64,000 nt of DNA from Halapricum salinum. Its GTDB lineage: Archaea; Halobacteriota; Halobacteria; Halobacteriales; Haloarculaceae. Positions 63,434-64,000 of the stretch are shown here, one piece after another. The number at the start of each line of letters is the position of its first letter. The first letter of the stretch is position 1. The stretch spans positions 1,418,887 to 1,482,886 of the forward strand of contig NZ_CP031310.1 of assembly GCF_004799665.1 (NCBI RefSeq), given 5' to 3'. The notes beneath the pieces are model-generated. The model was not told the origin of the DNA, searched no databases, and worked only from the letters and a program-made list of their open reading frames with translations. Position numbers and translations under genes: made by a program.

Positions 63434-63565
63434 ACCTGGGTGTGGCACGCGCTGGAGAAAAAACAGTGGTGTCTCCCTGGTCGCGAGTGCGTCGCTCGAA
63501 GTCGGGCTACGCGCCGGAGCCGTCGGTCTCTACGACCACTTTTTCCTCGTTCGCTTCGCTCACTC

Positions 63566-63588
63566 GCAAAAACATGGGGAAAAAGACC
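63566..63588 (+). repeat. GCAAAAAC-type dispersed repeat, copy 2
   Basis: GCAAAAACATGGGGAAAAA followed by GACC, matching 50748-50770 with two changes. Nearby, 63511-63536 duplicates the 3' end of the adjacent glutaredoxin gene (CGCCGGAGCCGT-GGTCTCT). Confidence 0.5.
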
Positions 63589-63607
63589 GCGACCGCACGC
63601 TCGTCAC

Positions 63608-63865
63608 TTAGGCTGCGCCGGAGCCGTAGGTCTCTTCGAGGTAGGCAACGATATCGTCGCTCTCGGGCATCCCGTCGACGCCGTGTTCAGTGTCGACGAG
63701 GACAGGCACGCCGGTCTGGCCCGAGATATCCTTGACTTCGGTGCGCTCGCTGTGGCTCCGGGGGACCTTGTGGGACTCGTAGTCGAGGCCGAGCTCGTCG
63801 AGTTTCTTCGTGACTTTCGCGCAGTACGGACAGCCGTCGAGTTCGTAGAGTTCGAGGGTTGGCAT
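63608..63865 (-). CDS. Glutaredoxin family protein
   Basis: 85 aa thioredoxin fold with active site DGCPYCAKVTKKLDELGLDY, cis-Pro segment TGVPVLVDTEHGVDGMPESDDIVAYLEETYG. Close in plan to the 30554 protein (CPFC). Likely a thiol-disulfide reductant. Confidence 0.9.
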   Translation of the reverse strand: MPTLELYELDGCPYCAKVTKKLDELGLDYESHKVPRSHSERTEVKDISGQTGVPVLVDTEHGVDGMPESDDIVAYLEETYGSGAA

Positions 63866-63935
63866 CGAACAGGGGTAGGAATCGAAGGCAAAAGAGGTCA
63901 GCGGTCGTGTGCGCGGTGAGGTCCCAGCTGGATGT

Positions 63936-64000
63936 TTACGCGAGCGTGTTGGTTCGAACGACGTAATAGACGACGAAGGCGCCTGCCATGATCCACTGTG
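63936..64000 (-). CDS. C-terminal end of a membrane protein (cut by window edge)
   Basis: The last 21 codons read QWIMAGAFVVYYVVRTNTLA before TAA at 63936-63938. This looks like the end of a final membrane helix. The rest lies beyond the window, so no family can be given. Confidence 0.5.
   Translation of the reverse strand, partial: QWIMAGAFVVYYVVRTNTLA

Overview
The window is chromosomal DNA of a halophilic archaeon (class Halobacteria). Base composition is GC-rich, the proteins are strongly acidic, and signal peptides are mostly twin-arginine lipoproteins. Many genes lack a ribosome binding site and instead have a TATA-like box about 27 bases before the start codon. The rRNA operon order (16S, tRNA-Ala, 23S, 5S, tRNA-Cys) and its repeated TTCGACG-CTTAAG promoters are typical of the class. 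I infer a Haloarcula/Halomicrobium-like lineage but cannot fix the genus by eye.

Layout. 1-9,000: end of a sensor kinase, a metal-uptake ABC operon behind a DtxR-type operator, a VapBC pair, a membrane Fe-S oxidoreductase, two tandem GNAT acetyltransferases and hemB. 9,100-12,100: a four-gene membrane/DUF58 operon. 12,100-16,200: nitrogen and phosphate uptake (a PII remnant, amt, glnK, an Lrp regulator, a PiT permease). 16,200-18,700: 2Fe-2S ferredoxin, prepilin peptidase, PfkB-type kinase. 18,700-26,500: a sulfur-respiration locus with PsrABC-like molybdoenzyme, TorD-like chaperone, secreted rhodanese and two Bat-type regulators. 26,600-39,800: mostly housekeeping genes (hisI, glmM, a second PiT permease, upp and others). 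39,900-43,900: repeat-rich spacer, a divergent rhodanese pair and an AI-2E-family permease. 43,900-50,400: mutL, tRNA-Thr, nadE, zinc-finger membrane proteins, tRNA-Gly. 50,400-51,660: gene-poor scar with tRNA fragments, dispersed repeats and a decayed regulator. 51,660-55,900: Bat-like sensor-regulator, pyrD, AbrB-like protein, MC1 chromatin protein. 55,900-62,300: the complete rRNA operon with tRNA-Ala and tRNA-Cys. 62,300-64,000: methyltransferase, a 32-bp minisatellite, a glutaredoxin.

Most notable: (i) five tandem stem-loops with compensatory arm changes just before the 23S gene; (ii) a promoter-to-start-codon segment duplicated between the molybdoenzyme operon and the rhodanese gene, which predicts co-regulation, with nested mini-ORFs in the molybdoenzyme leader; (iii) a glycine-cysteine tail on the secreted rhodanese resembling the SoxY carrier arm; (iv) a 59-residue half-PII before amt; (v) a second, broken tRNA-Cys with an insertion exactly at position 37/38; (vi) a family of large palindromic intergenic repeats. 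No insertion sequence, prophage or CRISPR array was recognised.
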